From: Clostridia bacterium | GTDB taxonomy: Bacteria > Bacillota > Clostridia > Lachnospirales > Lachnospiraceae | Reading direction: 5' to 3' | DNA length: 64,000 bases | Assembly: GCA_910574835.1 (NCBI GenBank) | Contig: CAJTDE010000009.1 | Span: forward strand, 62,001 to 126,000 | Part shown: in pieces, positions 1 to 8,947 of the stretch | Numbering within the stretch: position 1 is the stretch's first letter | How the letters are laid out: the number at the start of each line of letters is the position of its first letter | Translations under genes and position numbers: made by a program | Notes under the pieces: model-generated | Seen by the model: the letters and a program-made list of their open reading frames with translations, nothing else | What the model was told of the DNA's origin: nothing | The model's database searches: none

Positions 1-196
1 TCCCAATAAGAAGCTGAAAGAGCTTCAGGACGCCGGGAAGTTCACGGAGCTGATGATGCGTCAGGAGGAGATGAAGACGTATCCTCTCGGGGATGTGTGG
101 AATTATTTCTGCGAGCAGAACGGCGCTCCGGTGCAGGAGGACTGGTTTGCGCAGATTGAGAAGTATGAGGAAGAGGTGCTTTCCAAGCGGAAGTAG
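1..196 (+). CDS. rhaA: L-rhamnose isomerase, C-terminal fragment (cut by window start)
   Basis: Only the last 64 codons are in the window, in the frame that ends at the TAG at 194-196. The residues match the RhaA C-terminus: a LKELQDAGKFTEL stretch, then LKTYPxGDVWxYFCEQNG-like text (here MKTYPLGDVWNYFCEQNG) and a charged end. RhaA interconverts L-rhamnose and L-rhamnulose in the cytoplasm. The next gene on the same strand is a class II aldolase that fits the later rhamnulose-1-phosphate cleavage step, so this is the tail of a rhamnose operon. The kinase gene is not in the window. The family call rests on recall of the RhaA C-terminus. Confidence 0.82.
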   Translation, partial: PNKKLKELQDAGKFTELMMRQEEMKTYPLGDVWNYFCEQNGAPVQEDWFAQIEKYEEEVLSKRK

Positions 197-198
197 AC

Positions 199-621
199 GG
201 TAAAGTCACGAAGGCGCTTTACCCTTTAGTGCCATCGCGCAGCGACTTAATTGGTAAAGTCACAAAGGCGCACGAGAGGAACTTTTATGAGTGCCCTTTC
301 GAGTAAAAGTTCCTCTCATTACAGGTGTGCCGAAGTGACTTTACCCTTTAGAGCCATCGCGCAGCGATTTAATTGGTAAAGTCGCAAAGGCGCACGAGAG
401 GAACTTTTATGAGTGCCCTTTCGAATAAAAGTTTCTCTTATCACAGGTGTGCCGAAGTGACTTTACCCTTTAGTGCTGTCGCGCAGCGATTTAATTGGTA
501 AAGTCGCAAAGGCGCACGAGAGGAACTTTTATGAGTGCCCTTTCGAGTAAAAGTTCCTCTCATTACAGGTGTGTCGAAGCGACTTTACCCTTTAGTGCCA
601 TCGCGCAGCGATTTAAATAGG
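199..621 (+). repeat. Family A element array: one deleted and three full ~122-nt hairpin units
   Basis: It starts 3 nt after the rhaA stop. Full units begin at 253, 375 and 497 (122-nt period); a copy with an internal deletion occupies 199-252. Each unit folds as a long hairpin: outer stem GGTAAAGTCRC with GTGACTTTACC, middle stem GGCGCAC with GTGTGCC, a 7-nt 3' bulge ATTACAG, and a top stem GAGAGGAACTTTTA with its complement. A linker follows, CTTTAGTGCC then the small hairpin GTCGC-GCA-GCGAC. The last linker runs into AATAGGAG, the rhaD ribosome site. This explains the whole rhaA-rhaD spacer. Confidence 0.9.
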
Positions 622-631
622 AGAAAAAGTC

Positions 632-1699
632 ATGATTGATTTAACAAAGTTAGTTGAGATGTCAAACAAGCACGGGAAAAACCCGGATCTGGTACTGGCG
701 GGCGGCGGTAATACCTCCTATAAGAAAGATGGAGTTCTCTATGTAAAATGCTCCGGCACCAGTCTGGGAACCATTACGGCGGACGGCTTTGTGGCTATGG
801 ATATTGCAAAGCTTACGGCTCTTATGGAAAAGGACTATCCGGCAGAGGATGCGGCCAGAGAAGCGGCGTTTCTAAAGGATGTGATGGATGCCCGGTGTGA
901 TGAGGATCTAAGCAAGCGTCCCAGCGTGGAAGCATTACTCCACAGCCTGTTTCCCCAGACCTATGTGCTTCACATTCATCCGGCTCTGATCAATGGTCTT
1001 ACCTGCTCCAAGGGGGCCGAAGAGCTGGCAAAGGAGATTTTGGGCGCTCAGATGATCTGGATTCCCATCTGCCGTCCGGGATACACCCTTGGAAAGCTTT
1101 GCAATGAGGCTATGAAGGTGTACAGGGAGGAGCATGGCCAGGAGGTGCAGGTGGTGCTTCTGCAGAATCACGGAATCTTTATCGCGGCGGAGACCACGGA
1201 GGAGATTGACCGTATTTTGGCGGATGTGATTGATAAGCTGGAGGCTTATGTGCGCACGGAAGGCAAGGAAGAGCTGACCTCCAGGCTTCATGCCATTACC
1301 GGACGGGCGGCGGAATTTCTGCCGATTCGCGAGTCCGTGCATTTTGTGAGCAGCAGGGAGAAGGCCGAGGCTCTTTTAAAGCCGTTTACGCCGGATCATA
1401 TTGTGTACTGCGGCGCGTTTCCGCTGTTTGTGGGAGAGGATGAGGATTTGGAAGCAGCACTGAATGCGTTTAAGGAGAAGGAAGGAGATTATCCGAAGAT
1501 TGTCCTTGTGCAGAATGTGGGAGCCTTTGCCCTCTGCCAAAGTGAGAAGGAGATACGCAATGCGGAGCTTCTTTTGACGGATGCCATGAAGGTGGCTTAT
1601 TATGCGGAGAAGTTCGGAGGAATCCTGCCGATGACAGATGAGCTGACGTACTTTATCACTCACTGGGAGGCGGAGTCTTACCGGAAGAAACAGGCTTAA
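632..1699 (+). CDS. rhaD: Class II aldolase, probable rhamnulose-1-phosphate aldolase
   Basis: A 355-aa class II aldolase/adducin fold protein. The N-terminal AGGGNTSYK phosphate-binding stretch, the HIHPAL metal-ligand pair (about residue 112) and a further His in LLQNHGIF (about residue 182) are those of zinc-dependent fuculose/rhamnulose-phosphate aldolases. It is longer than stand-alone RhaD (about 270 aa) and resembles the aldolase half of bifunctional aldolase/lactaldehyde dehydrogenase proteins, without the dehydrogenase half. It lies just after rhaA, so cleavage of L-rhamnulose-1-phosphate to DHAP and lactaldehyde is the likely role. The start is ATG after GGAG supplied by the family A repeat. 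Substrate is inferred from context. Confidence 0.75.
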   Translation: MIDLTKLVEMSNKHGKNPDLVLAGGGNTSYKKDGVLYVKCSGTSLGTITADGFVAMDIAKLTALMEKDYPAEDAAREAAFLKDVMDARCDEDLSKRPSVEALLHSLFPQTYVLHIHPALINGLTCSKGAEELAKEILGAQMIWIPICRPGYTLGKLCNEAMKVYREEHGQEVQVVLLQNHGIFIAAETTEEIDRILADVIDKLEAYVRTEGKEELTSRLHAITGRAAEFLPIRESVHFVSSREKAEALLKPFTPDHIVYCGAFPLFVGEDEDLEAALNAFKEKEGDYPKIVLVQNVGAFALCQSEKEIRNAELLLTDAMKVAYYAEKFGGILPMTDELTYFITHWEAESYRKKQA

Positions 1700-1730
1700 A
1701 AATGGATTTATTCTTATATTGATTATTGGG

Positions 1731-1840
1731 TAAATAGCACTTATTATTCTCATTATCCGCGTATTTGTGAAGTTAGCCGTAGATTACTACGCTGTTGCTT
1801 TGCAGATATACGGTTAGTGTGAATATTAAGTGCTATTTGC
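1731..1840 (+). other. Long imperfect hairpin in the rhaD-zinc-finger spacer
   Basis: Within the 435-nt spacer after rhaD, 1732-1743 (AAATAGCACTTA) is complementary to 1827-1838 (TAAGTGCTATTT). Pairing continues inward through TATTC with GAATA, through CCGCGTATTTGTGAAG with the G-U-rich complement at 1797-1812, and ends at CGTAG-ATTA-CTACG. There is no U-run after it, so it is not a simple terminator. Its sequence is unlike repeat families A to D. In the rest of the spacer only the promoter listed next was recognised. Confidence 0.55.
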
Positions 1841-2048
1841 GAATAAATGAATGAAATGTTGTATAAAGAAAAAGAAGATTTGAAATAGTCATGACAGGCA
1901 GAGGATAAAGTATTGCGCCTGATGGAAGTTTATGAAGGAAGAGACGGAGGTATGCTTAAGGTGTATCTCTGTTTCTGTTTACGAATACCGGAAAAATAGG
2001 ATTTTTCAAGGTATTGGATTGGAACCTTAAAAGAAAGTACAGGAAAGG

Positions 2049-2077
2049 TTTACTTTCATTGTTGAAAATAGTATACT
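2049..2077 (+). promoter_or_regulatory. Probable sigma-70-type promoter of the zinc-finger gene
   Basis: TTTACT at 2049-2054 and TATACT at 2072-2077 are separated by 17 nt, 58 nt before the ATG of the zinc-finger membrane protein. The hexamers and spacing are close to consensus; no experimental support. Confidence 0.5.
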
Positions 2078-2134
2078 GCTAATGAGGAAAATAGAACTTC
2101 ATTTTCTTATACACGGACAGAAAGGAGCCTGCCC

Positions 2135-2479
2135 ATGACCTGTAAAGAAGCGGAACAAATGGTAATGCCTTACATTAATAAGGAGCTGACAGACAAAGAG
2201 CTGAGCGCCTTTTTGTCCCATATCCACACATGCCAGGATTGTTACGAGGAGCTTGAGATCTATTATACCATCTACACCGGCCTTGCCCAGTTGGAAGATG
2301 GCGGGGAGGATCAGAATATCCACCGGCTTTTGGAGGAATCCTTAAGAGTATCGGAGCTTCAGATCCGGGGGAGAAGGTTTTTTAATGTGTACTATGTATT
2401 GTCCCAGGTAATGGCGATGGCGGCGCTGGCTGTCATTATGGTAATGGAGATTTTAAAAGTTTTAACGGATGTATTATGA
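2135..2479 (+). CDS. Small zinc-finger (zf-HC2-like) membrane protein
   Basis: A 114-aa protein with an N-terminal Cys (MTCKEAEQM) and an H-x3-C-x2-C cluster (HIHTCQDC), the layout of the putative zinc finger of anti-sigma factors, and a C-terminal hydrophobic stretch (about residues 86-108) that could span the membrane. Such proteins usually hold an ECF sigma factor in the cytosol, but no sigma gene lies next to it, so the partner is unknown or elsewhere. It has its own probable promoter. GGAG precedes the ATG. It is short of an extracytoplasmic sensor domain. Confidence 0.65.
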   Translation: MTCKEAEQMVMPYINKELTDKELSAFLSHIHTCQDCYEELEIYYTIYTGLAQLEDGGEDQNIHRLLEESLRVSELQIRGRRFFNVYYVLSQVMAMAALAVIMVMEILKVLTDVL

Positions 2480-2514
2480 TGGAAATGTTTTTTGAAAAAT
2501 ATTTTCTGCTGGGC

Positions 2515-2640
2515 GGTAAAGTCGCAAAGGCGCATGAGAGAAACTTTCATGAGTGTCTTTTCGGATGAAAGTTTCTCTCATTACAGGAGTGCCGAAGGGA
2601 CTTTACCCTTTCGGACTGTCGCGCAGCGACTATAGGAGGC
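2515..2640 (+). repeat. Family A element, single copy upstream of polA
   Basis: The same architecture as the rhaD array, but the top stem is GAGAGAAACTTTCAT paired with ATGAAAGTTTCTCTC, so both arms changed together relative to other copies. The 3' bulge ATTACAG and the linker hairpin GTCGC-GCA-GCGAC are kept, and the linker ends in TATAGGAGG, the polA ribosome site. The 5' flank TTTCTGCTGGGCGG is shared with the copy at 7019 (TTTCTGCTGGCCGG), so the element may begin slightly upstream. Confidence 0.9.
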
Positions 2641-2645
2641 AAAAT

Positions 2646-5285
2646 ATGAGCGAAAAAATATTACTTGTTGACGGGCACAGCATTATTAACCGGGCCTTTT
2701 ACGGAGTGACCAATCTCACTAACTCCCAGGGCCTTCACACCAATGCCATTTTTGGCTTCTTAAATACGCTGTTTAAGGTTCTGGAGGAGGAAAAGCCCGA
2801 CTATATCACCGTAGCCTTTGACGTGAAAGCCCCCACCTTCCGCCATGAGATGTACGCGGAATACAAGGGAACAAGAAAGCCCATGCCCGAGGAACTTCAC
2901 GAGCAGGTTCCGGTGCTGAAAAATCTGCTTCATGCAATGGGAATCCCCACAATGGAAAAGGCCGGCCTGGAGGCGGATGATCTCCTGGGAACGGTGGCCA
3001 AGCGAAGCGAAAAGAAAGGTCTGGAGGTCACGGTGCTTTCCGGTGACAGAGATCTTCTGCAGCTTGCCACGGAGCATATCCGCATCCGTATGCCAAAAAC
3101 CAAGGGCGGCGTGACGGAAATTGAAAATTACAATACACAGGACGTTATAGACCGCTACCAGATCACACCTTTGCAGGTGATAGAACTGAAAGCCCTTATG
3201 GGTGATTCCTCCGACAACATACCGGGTGTTCCGGGCATCGGAGAAAAGACGGCGACTAATCTTGTAGTCAAATACGGAACCATTGAAAATGCCTACGCCC
3301 ACGTGGAGGAAATCACGCTGAACCGGGCGAGAGAGGCCCTTCGCAATCATTACGATATGGCACAGCTCAGCAAAACTCTTGCAACCATCAACATTGACTG
3401 TGATTACGATTATGACTGGGAAGCTGCCCGCCTGGGCAACATTTATACCCAGGAGGCATACGAGATTCTAAAGGAATTGGAATTTAAAAATATGCTGTCC
3501 CGTTTTTCAGTGGAGGCTCCGGTCAATGAAGCCATTGAAAAGAGCTTTTTGACCGTGAGGGATCTGGGCGAGGCGGAAAATATATTCGAAAAGGCCGGGA
3601 AGCAGGAACGGGTGGCCTTTGAGCTTATTCGGGAGAATGGGAAGGTACTGGCGCTTTCCCTGGCATTATCCGGGGCGGAGGTATACATTTTCCCGGTACA
3701 GGGCTTTCTTACGGAAGCGTGGATCGTGGATCGGCTGTCCCGGGCGCTTGCAGGAGTGAAGGAAGTTGTATGCTTAGGGCTTAAGGAGCAGCTGAAGTTT
3801 TTGGAGGCAAAGGCTCCCGACATTTTCCGGGACGTGGAGATAGGGGCTTATTTGCTCAATCCGTTGAAGGACAGCTATAGCTGTGAAGAGCTTGCAGGGG
3901 AGTTCTTAAGCCTTTCCGTGCCCTCCTGGGCGGAGCTTTTCGGCAAGCGGCCCCTGGGTGAGATTTTGGAGGAGAAGCCGGAGGAATTTCGCATTTATGC
4001 CGGCTATTTAAGTTATGTGCTCTATGAGGTTTATCCTGCTTTGGAGAAACGGCTTCGGGATGAGGGCATGGAGGAGCTTTACCGGAATATGGAAATGCCT
4101 CTTGTATTTACCCTGTTTTTCATGGAACAGGCAGGTATCCAGGTGGAGGCTCAGGAGCTTAAAATCTACGGCGATGCCCTGGCCGTACGGATTGGAGAAT
4201 TGGAAAAAGAGATTTACGGGGAAGCAGGAGAGGAGTTTAACATCAATTCGCCTAAGCAGCTCGGCGTTATCTTATTTGATAAAATGGGAATGAAGGGCGG
4301 AAAAAAGACAAAGACCGGCTATTCCACCTCGGCGGAGGTGCTGGAAAAACTGGCTCCTGAGCATCCGATTGTGTCGCATATTTTGGAATACAGGCAGCTT
4401 ACGAAGCTGAAATCCACCTATGCGGACGGCCTGGCCGGTTATATTGGAGAGGATCAGAGGATTCATACGACCTTTCAGCAGACCATTACGGCTACGGGGC
4501 GTTTGAGCAGCGTAGAACCGAATCTGCAGAATATTCCGATCCGCATGGAGCTTGGAAGGCTCATACGCAAAGTTTTTGTTCCGGAAGAGGGTTATACCCT
4601 TCTGGACGCGGATTATTCTCAGATTGAGCTTCGTGTGCTGGCTCATATGTCCGGGGATGAGAATCTCATTCAGGCTTACCGGGAGGCTCAGGACATTCAC
4701 CGGCTGACGGCTTCCCAGGTGTTTCATATTCCCTTTGATGAGGTGACGGACCTTCAGCGGCGCAATGCAAAGGCTGTGAATTTCGGGATCGTGTATGGTA
4801 TTAGCTCCTTTGGACTGTCTCAGGACTTGAGCATTACCCGGAAGGAGGCTCAGGAGTATATTGAGAAGTATTTTGAGACGTATCCCAGAATTAAGGAATT
4901 TTTGGACGGCTGTGTGAGGGACGCCAGGGAGAAGGGGTATGTGACGACTATGTTCGGCCGGCGGCGGCAGGTGCCGGAACTGAAATCTTCGAATTTTATG
5001 CAGCGATCCTTTGGGGAGCGTGTCGCCATGAACGCGCCTATTCAGGGGACGGCGGCGGATATTATTAAGTTTGCTATGATTCGTGTGGATCGGAGATTGA
5101 AGGAAGAGGGACTTCGATCACGGCTTTTGCTGCAGGTGCATGATGAACTTCTGGTGGAGGCGCATTTGGAGGAAACCCAGCGTGTGAAAGAGATTTTGGC
5201 AGAGGAAATGCATGGGGCGGCGAAGCTTTCGGTGCCGCTTGAGATTGATATGAAGCAGGGGAAGAACTGGTACGAGGCGCATTAA
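2646..5285 (+). CDS. polA: DNA polymerase I
   Basis: An 879-aa family A polymerase. The N-terminal 5'-3' exonuclease domain spans about residues 1-290 (LLVDGHSIINRAFYG, EADDLLGT, SGDRDLLQL, GDSSDNIPGVPGIGEKTA). The central region (about 300-480) has the 3'-5' exonuclease fold, but the position of the catalytic DxE reads VAFELIRENG, so proofreading is probably lost, as in many Gram-positive Pol I enzymes. Polymerase motifs A (DADYSQIELR), B (RRNAKAVNFGIVYG) and C (QVHDELLVE) are intact. The ATG at 2646 follows AGGAGG; an upstream in-frame extension to 2553 only translates the family A repeat and is rejected. It acts in repair and Okazaki fragment processing. Confidence 0.96.
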   Translation: MSEKILLVDGHSIINRAFYGVTNLTNSQGLHTNAIFGFLNTLFKVLEEEKPDYITVAFDVKAPTFRHEMYAEYKGTRKPMPEELHEQVPVLKNLLHAMGIPTMEKAGLEADDLLGTVAKRSEKKGLEVTVLSGDRDLLQLATEHIRIRMPKTKGGVTEIENYNTQDVIDRYQITPLQVIELKALMGDSSDNIPGVPGIGEKTATNLVVKYGTIENAYAHVEEITLNRAREALRNHYDMAQLSKTLATINIDCDYDYDWEAARLGNIYTQEAYEILKELEFKNMLSRFSVEAPVNEAIEKSFLTVRDLGEAENIFEKAGKQERVAFELIRENGKVLALSLALSGAEVYIFPVQGFLTEAWIVDRLSRALAGVKEVVCLGLKEQLKFLEAKAPDIFRDVEIGAYLLNPLKDSYSCEELAGEFLSLSVPSWAELFGKRPLGEILEEKPEEFRIYAGYLSYVLYEVYPALEKRLRDEGMEELYRNMEMPLVFTLFFMEQAGIQVEAQELKIYGDALAVRIGELEKEIYGEAGEEFNINSPKQLGVILFDKMGMKGGKKTKTGYSTSAEVLEKLAPEHPIVSHILEYRQLTKLKSTYADGLAGYIGEDQRIHTTFQQTITATGRLSSVEPNLQNIPIRMELGRLIRKVFVPEEGYTLLDADYSQIELRVLAHMSGDENLIQAYREAQDIHRLTASQVFHIPFDEVTDLQRRNAKAVNFGIVYGISSFGLSQDLSITRKEAQEYIEKYFETYPRIKEFLDGCVRDAREKGYVTTMFGRRRQVPELKSSNFMQRSFGERVAMNAPIQGTAADIIKFAMIRVDRRLKEEGLRSRLLLQVHDELLVEAHLEETQRVKEILAEEMHGAAKLSVPLEIDMKQGKNWYEAH

Positions 5286-5367
5286 GGTGCGGAATCGCTG
5301 CTGATTATGGAGTGAAGAGTAATGCGGAATTGTGGAAATATGGATTTGAGAACAGAGGGATTTTTGA

Positions 5368-5976
5368 ATGTGGGTAATTGGAATCACAGGAGGCGTAGGA
5401 GCCGGGAAGAGTGAGATTCTGGCCTTTCTGGAAAGAGAGTGCGGGGCCAGGGTGTTCCAGGCGGATCAGGCCGGGCACCGGGTGATGGAGCCAGGAACAG
5501 AAGCCTTTCAAAGAATTGCTGCGTTATTTGGCAGAGAGATACTCGGGGAAGACGGAAAGATAGATCGGAGAGCGCTGGGGGCGGTCGTGTTTTCAGATGG
5601 GGAAAAGCGGGAAGCCTTGAATGAGATTATCCATCCGGCGGTAAAGGCAATGGCTCTTAAGGAGATTGCCCGGGCACGGGAAGAGGGGAGATATCCGCTT
5701 TTTGTGATTGAAGCGGCTTTGCTGATTGAGGATCATTATGAAAAAATCTGTGACGAGCTGTGGTATATCTATGCAGCGCCGGAGGTGCGAAGAGAGCGGC
5801 TCCGGGCATTCCGCGGGTATTCGGATGAGAAGATTTCGGCGGTATTTGCCAGTCAGCTTACGGACGAGGAATTTCGTAAGCATTGCCAAAGAGTGATTGA
5901 CAACAGCGGTTCCATAGAGGCGGCCTGTGAGCAGATTCGCGGTTTTTGCATGGAAAATCGTATGGATTCATTATAA
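5368..5976 (+). CDS. coaE: Dephospho-CoA kinase
   Basis: A 202-aa P-loop kinase starting MWVIGITGGVGAGKS, with the CoaE signatures QADQAGH after the P-loop, GKIDRRALGAVVF and HPAVKA, and a lid region (AFRGYSDEKI). It phosphorylates the 3'-OH of dephospho-CoA, the last step of CoA synthesis, in the cytosol. It lies 82 nt after polA on the same strand, a common pairing in Firmicutes. Length is normal for the family. No strong Shine-Dalgarno is visible directly before the ATG, which is still the only start that keeps the P-loop at the N-terminus. Confidence 0.94.
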   Translation: MWVIGITGGVGAGKSEILAFLERECGARVFQADQAGHRVMEPGTEAFQRIAALFGREILGEDGKIDRRALGAVVFSDGEKREALNEIIHPAVKAMALKEIARAREEGRYPLFVIEAALLIEDHYEKICDELWYIYAAPEVRRERLRAFRGYSDEKISAVFASQLTDEEFRKHCQRVIDNSGSIEAACEQIRGFCMENRMDSL

Positions 5977-5980
5977 CAGA

Positions 5981-6009
5981 TTGACAAGTACATGAAAATA
6001 ACATATCTT
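5981..6009 (+). promoter_or_regulatory. Probable promoter upstream of the YycJ-type hydrolase gene
   Basis: TTGACA at 5981-5986 and TATCTT at 6004-6009 with a 17-nt spacer, just after the coaE stop and 118 nt before the next ATG. Good -35, fair -10. Confidence 0.4.
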
Positions 6010-6126
6010 AAAAAAGCGGTGTCATTAAGTTTGGCTTGGTGGTGCTGTTTGGAAAAGGTTGCTTGACGGCAATTTACCGCCAGTGCCGGGAAGATATTAA
6101 GGAATTACTAATAGGAGACAAAAGAT

Positions 6127-6924
6127 ATGAGAATGTGCAGTATCGCCAGCGGCAGCAGCGGAAACTGTATTTACATAGGCTCTGAGAACAGCCATATTCT
6201 GATTGACGCGGGAATCAGCGGAAAACGGGTGGAGGCGGGCCTGAAAGAGCTGGAGCTGCAGGGGACGGATGTGAACGGGATACTGATTACCCACGAACAT
6301 TCGGACCATATCCGAGGGCTTGGAGTGCTGGCCCGAAAATATGAAGTTCCCATCTATGCCACGCCGGGAACAGCGGCGGCTATCCGTGAGATGGACGGTC
6401 TTGGCAGGATTGACGAAGGTCTGTTTGTGGAAATCGGAGCGGATGTGCCCTTTGCCATCGGCGATTTGAAGATTTCGCCTTTTCGGATTTCCCATGATGC
6501 GGCGGAGCCGGTGGCTTACCGGGTGGCCTGCGGAGGACACTGTGCGGCTGTGGCTACGGATTTGGGTGTTTATACGGCTTATACGGTGGACAATCTAAAG
6601 GATCTGGATGTATTATTGCTGGAAGCAAACCATGATATCCATATGCTTGAGGTAGGAGGATATCCCTATTATCTGAAACGGCGGATCGCCGGAGAGCGGG
6701 GGCATCTGTCCAATGAGTCCGCCGGGAAGCTGCTCTGCCAGGTGCTTCATGATAATCTGAAAGCCGTATTTCTGGGACATCTGAGCAAGGAGAATAACTA
6801 TGCGGAGCTGGCACGGGAAACGGTGAAGCTTGAGGTGCAGCTTGGAGACACACCCTATCAGCCGGAGGATTTCCCTATCAACGTGGCTTGCAGGGATGAG
6901 ATCTCGCCTTGCGTTGAGATATAG
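6127..6924 (+). CDS. Metallo-beta-lactamase-fold hydrolase, YycJ/WalJ type
   Basis: A 265-aa protein whose N-terminus CSIASGSSGNCIYIG and metal motif THEHSDHIRGL are typical of the YycJ (WalJ) branch. Other fold ligands appear as ISHDAAEP, ATDLG and FLGHLSKENN. Family members are cytoplasmic nuclease-like hydrolases; in Bacillus the gene sits by the walRK operon, but no walRK is here. The ATG follows AATAGGAG. The exact substrate is not known from sequence. Confidence 0.85.
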   Translation: MRMCSIASGSSGNCIYIGSENSHILIDAGISGKRVEAGLKELELQGTDVNGILITHEHSDHIRGLGVLARKYEVPIYATPGTAAAIREMDGLGRIDEGLFVEIGADVPFAIGDLKISPFRISHDAAEPVAYRVACGGHCAAVATDLGVYTAYTVDNLKDLDVLLLEANHDIHMLEVGGYPYYLKRRIAGERGHLSNESAGKLLCQVLHDNLKAVFLGHLSKENNYAELARETVKLEVQLGDTPYQPEDFPINVACRDEISPCVEI

Positions 6925-7018
6925 TTTATCTAATAAAAAAATTGGAAAGTGTATTAAGGAACCTTTAATAGTCCAGCTAAGAAATATCAAGTGTTTAGAA
7001 AAGTAATTTCTGCTGGCC

Positions 7019-7146
7019 GGTAAAGTCGCAAAGGCGCACGAGAGGAACTTTTATGAGTGCCCTTTCGAATAAAAGTTTCTCTCATTACAGGTGTGCCGAA
7101 GTGACTTTACCCTTTAGTGCCGTCGCGCAGCGACTTAAATAGGAGG
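7019..7146 (+). repeat. Family A element, single copy upstream of the ACT-domain gene
   Basis: Complete unit with outer stem GGTAAAGTCGC/GTGACTTTACC, middle stem GGCGCAC/GTGTGCC, 3' bulge ATTACAG and linker hairpin GTCGC-GCA-GCGAC. The linker ends in AATAGGAGG, which is the ribosome site of the gene at 7152. The top stem carries paired changes relative to the rhaD copies (GAATAAAAGTTTCTCTC arm, tolerated as G-U against GAGAGGAAC). Confidence 0.9.
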
Positions 7147-7151
7147 ACATT

Positions 7152-7421
7152 ATGAAAAGAACAATTATTACTGTAGTAGGAAAGGACACGGTTGGAATTA
7201 TTGCAAAGGTATGTACATACCTGGCGCAGAACGGAGTGAATATTCTGGACATTTCCCAGACCATTGTGCAGGGATTTTTCAATATGATGATGGTGGTGGA
7301 TACCGGAAAGGTAAAATCCTTTGAAAGCCTTTCCTTAGAGCTTGAGCAGATTGGAGAAGAGATTGGTGTGGTGATCAAATGCCAGCACGAGGAAATTTTT
7401 GACCGGATGCACCGGATCTAG
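7152..7421 (+). CDS. ACT-domain protein (UPF0237 family)
   Basis: An 89-aa protein made of one ACT domain: TIITVVGKDTVGIIAKV at the start, then VNILDISQTIVQGFF and MMMVVDT. It is the normal length of the UPF0237 family. ACT domains bind amino acids or small ligands. The next gene is a UPF0210 (DUF711) protein, and these two families are regularly neighbours, which suggests a joint role. The ligand is unknown. Translation starts at ATG with AGGAGG from the family A repeat. Confidence 0.88.
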   Translation: MKRTIITVVGKDTVGIIAKVCTYLAQNGVNILDISQTIVQGFFNMMMVVDTGKVKSFESLSLELEQIGEEIGVVIKCQHEEIFDRMHRI

Positions 7422-7496
7422 TGTCGTATTTGAATCTGTGCTGTGATGCGGCTCTTCCTGTCATGGCAAACAAAACTGAAATAAGGGGACATATAT

Positions 7497-8861
7497 ATGA
7501 TAAATTTATATGAGGTAAGAGAAACCAATCAGATGATTGAGCAGGACAACCTTGACGTGCGTACAATTACCCTGGGAATCAGTCTTTTGGACTGCATTGA
7601 TTCCGATTTGGACCGGCTTAATCAGAAGATTTACGATAAAATCACTACGGTGGCAAAGGATCTGGCAGCTACCGGAAAAGCCATTGAGCGGGATTTTGGA
7701 ATCCCCATTGTAAATAAGAGGATTTCCGTAACGCCCATAGCATTGATTGGGGAGGCGGCCTGTCATTCGCCGGAGGATTATGTAACCCTCGCGGTGACCT
7801 TGGACCGTGCGGCCAAGGAGGTAGGCGTAAACTTTATTGGGGGCTATTCCGCATTGGTATCCAAGGGAATGACAAAGGGTGAAGAAAATCTGATTCGCTC
7901 CATCCCGGAGGCACTTTCCGGGACAGACCGGGTATGCAGCTCCGTCAATGTAGGCTCTACCAAATGCGGGATCAATATGGATGCCGTGCGCCTGATGGGA
8001 GAAATGATTTTAAAGACAGCGGAGTATACAAAGGAACAGGATTCTCTGGGCTGCGCCAAGCTGGTTGTGTTCTGCAATGCGCCGGACGACAATCCCTTTA
8101 TGGCGGGAGCGTTTCATGGAGTGACAGAGGCGGACGCGATTATCAATGTGGGCGTCAGCGGTCCCGGCGTGGTGAAGCATGCTCTTAAGAAGGTCCGGGG
8201 AGAGAGCTTTGAGGTTCTCTGCGAAACCATTAAAAAGACGGCCTTTAAGGTGACCCGGGTGGGGCAGCTTGTGGCTCAGGAGGCTTCTAAGAGGCTTGGG
8301 ATTCCTTTTGGAATTTTGGATCTTTCTCTGGCGCCTACGCCGGCCATCGGCGACAGTGTGGCGGAGATTTTGGAGGAAATCGGTCTTGAGCGCTGCGGAG
8401 CGCCGGGAACTACGGCGGCTCTGGCCCTTCTCAATGACCAGGTGAAAAAGGGCGGAGTGATGGCTTCCTCCTATGTGGGAGGCTTAAGCGGCGCATTTAT
8501 ACCGGTCAGCGAGGATCAGGGAATGATTGACGCGGTGCAGGCCGGAGCGCTGACCATTGAAAAGTTGGAGGCTATGACTTGTGTGTGCTCGGTGGGACTG
8601 GATATGATTGCCATTCCGGGGGATACGAAGGCCACTACGATTTCCGGTATCATTGCGGATGAGATGGCGATTGGCATGGTAAACCAGAAGACCACGGCTG
8701 TGCGTCTGATTCCGGTGATTGGCAAGGATGTGGGGGAAATGGTGGAGTTCGGCGGTCTTCTGGGGTATGCGCCTGTTATGCCGGTGAATCGGTTTTCCTG
8801 TGATGCATTTGTGAAGCGCACCGGACGAATTCCGGCGCCGATTCATTCCTTTAAGAATTAG
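7497..8861 (+). CDS. UPF0210 / PFL-fold family protein
   Basis: A 454-aa protein of the DUF711/UPF0210 family, which structurally resembles pyruvate formate-lyase-type barrels but has no known reaction. Recognisable stretches are [55 protein letters not shown] and a C-terminal [18 protein letters not shown]. It follows the ACT-domain gene by 75 nt with AGGGGAC before the ATG. The pairing is conserved in many anaerobes. No enzymatic function is assigned. Confidence 0.88.
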   Translation: MINLYEVRETNQMIEQDNLDVRTITLGISLLDCIDSDLDRLNQKIYDKITTVAKDLAATGKAIERDFGIPIVNKRISVTPIALIGEAACHSPEDYVTLAVTLDRAAKEVGVNFIGGYSALVSKGMTKGEENLIRSIPEALSGTDRVCSSVNVGSTKCGINMDAVRLMGEMILKTAEYTKEQDSLGCAKLVVFCNAPDDNPFMAGAFHGVTEADAIINVGVSGPGVVKHALKKVRGESFEVLCETIKKTAFKVTRVGQLVAQEASKRLGIPFGILDLSLAPTPAIGDSVAEILEEIGLERCGAPGTTAALALLNDQVKKGGVMASSYVGGLSGAFIPVSEDQGMIDAVQAGALTIEKLEAMTCVCSVGLDMIAIPGDTKATTISGIIADEMAIGMVNQKTTAVRLIPVIGKDVGEMVEFGGLLGYAPVMPVNRFSCDAFVKRTGRIPAPIHSFKN

Positions 8862-8947
8862 CCTGGTTCATGAATGGCAGTTACATGAGTTAAGATAGAG
8901 GAATATTGTATTTGCAGAAGAAAGGGATAAAAGGAAAGGGCGCGTTT

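Noticed and set aside
199-621. CRISPR array
   Set aside because: The ~122-nt direct repeats have no unique spacers between them and each is itself a long hairpin; no cas genes are present.
2553-2645. 31-residue N-terminal extension of PolA
   Set aside because: It translates the family A hairpin; AGGAGG lies directly before the ATG at 2646, where PolA homology starts.
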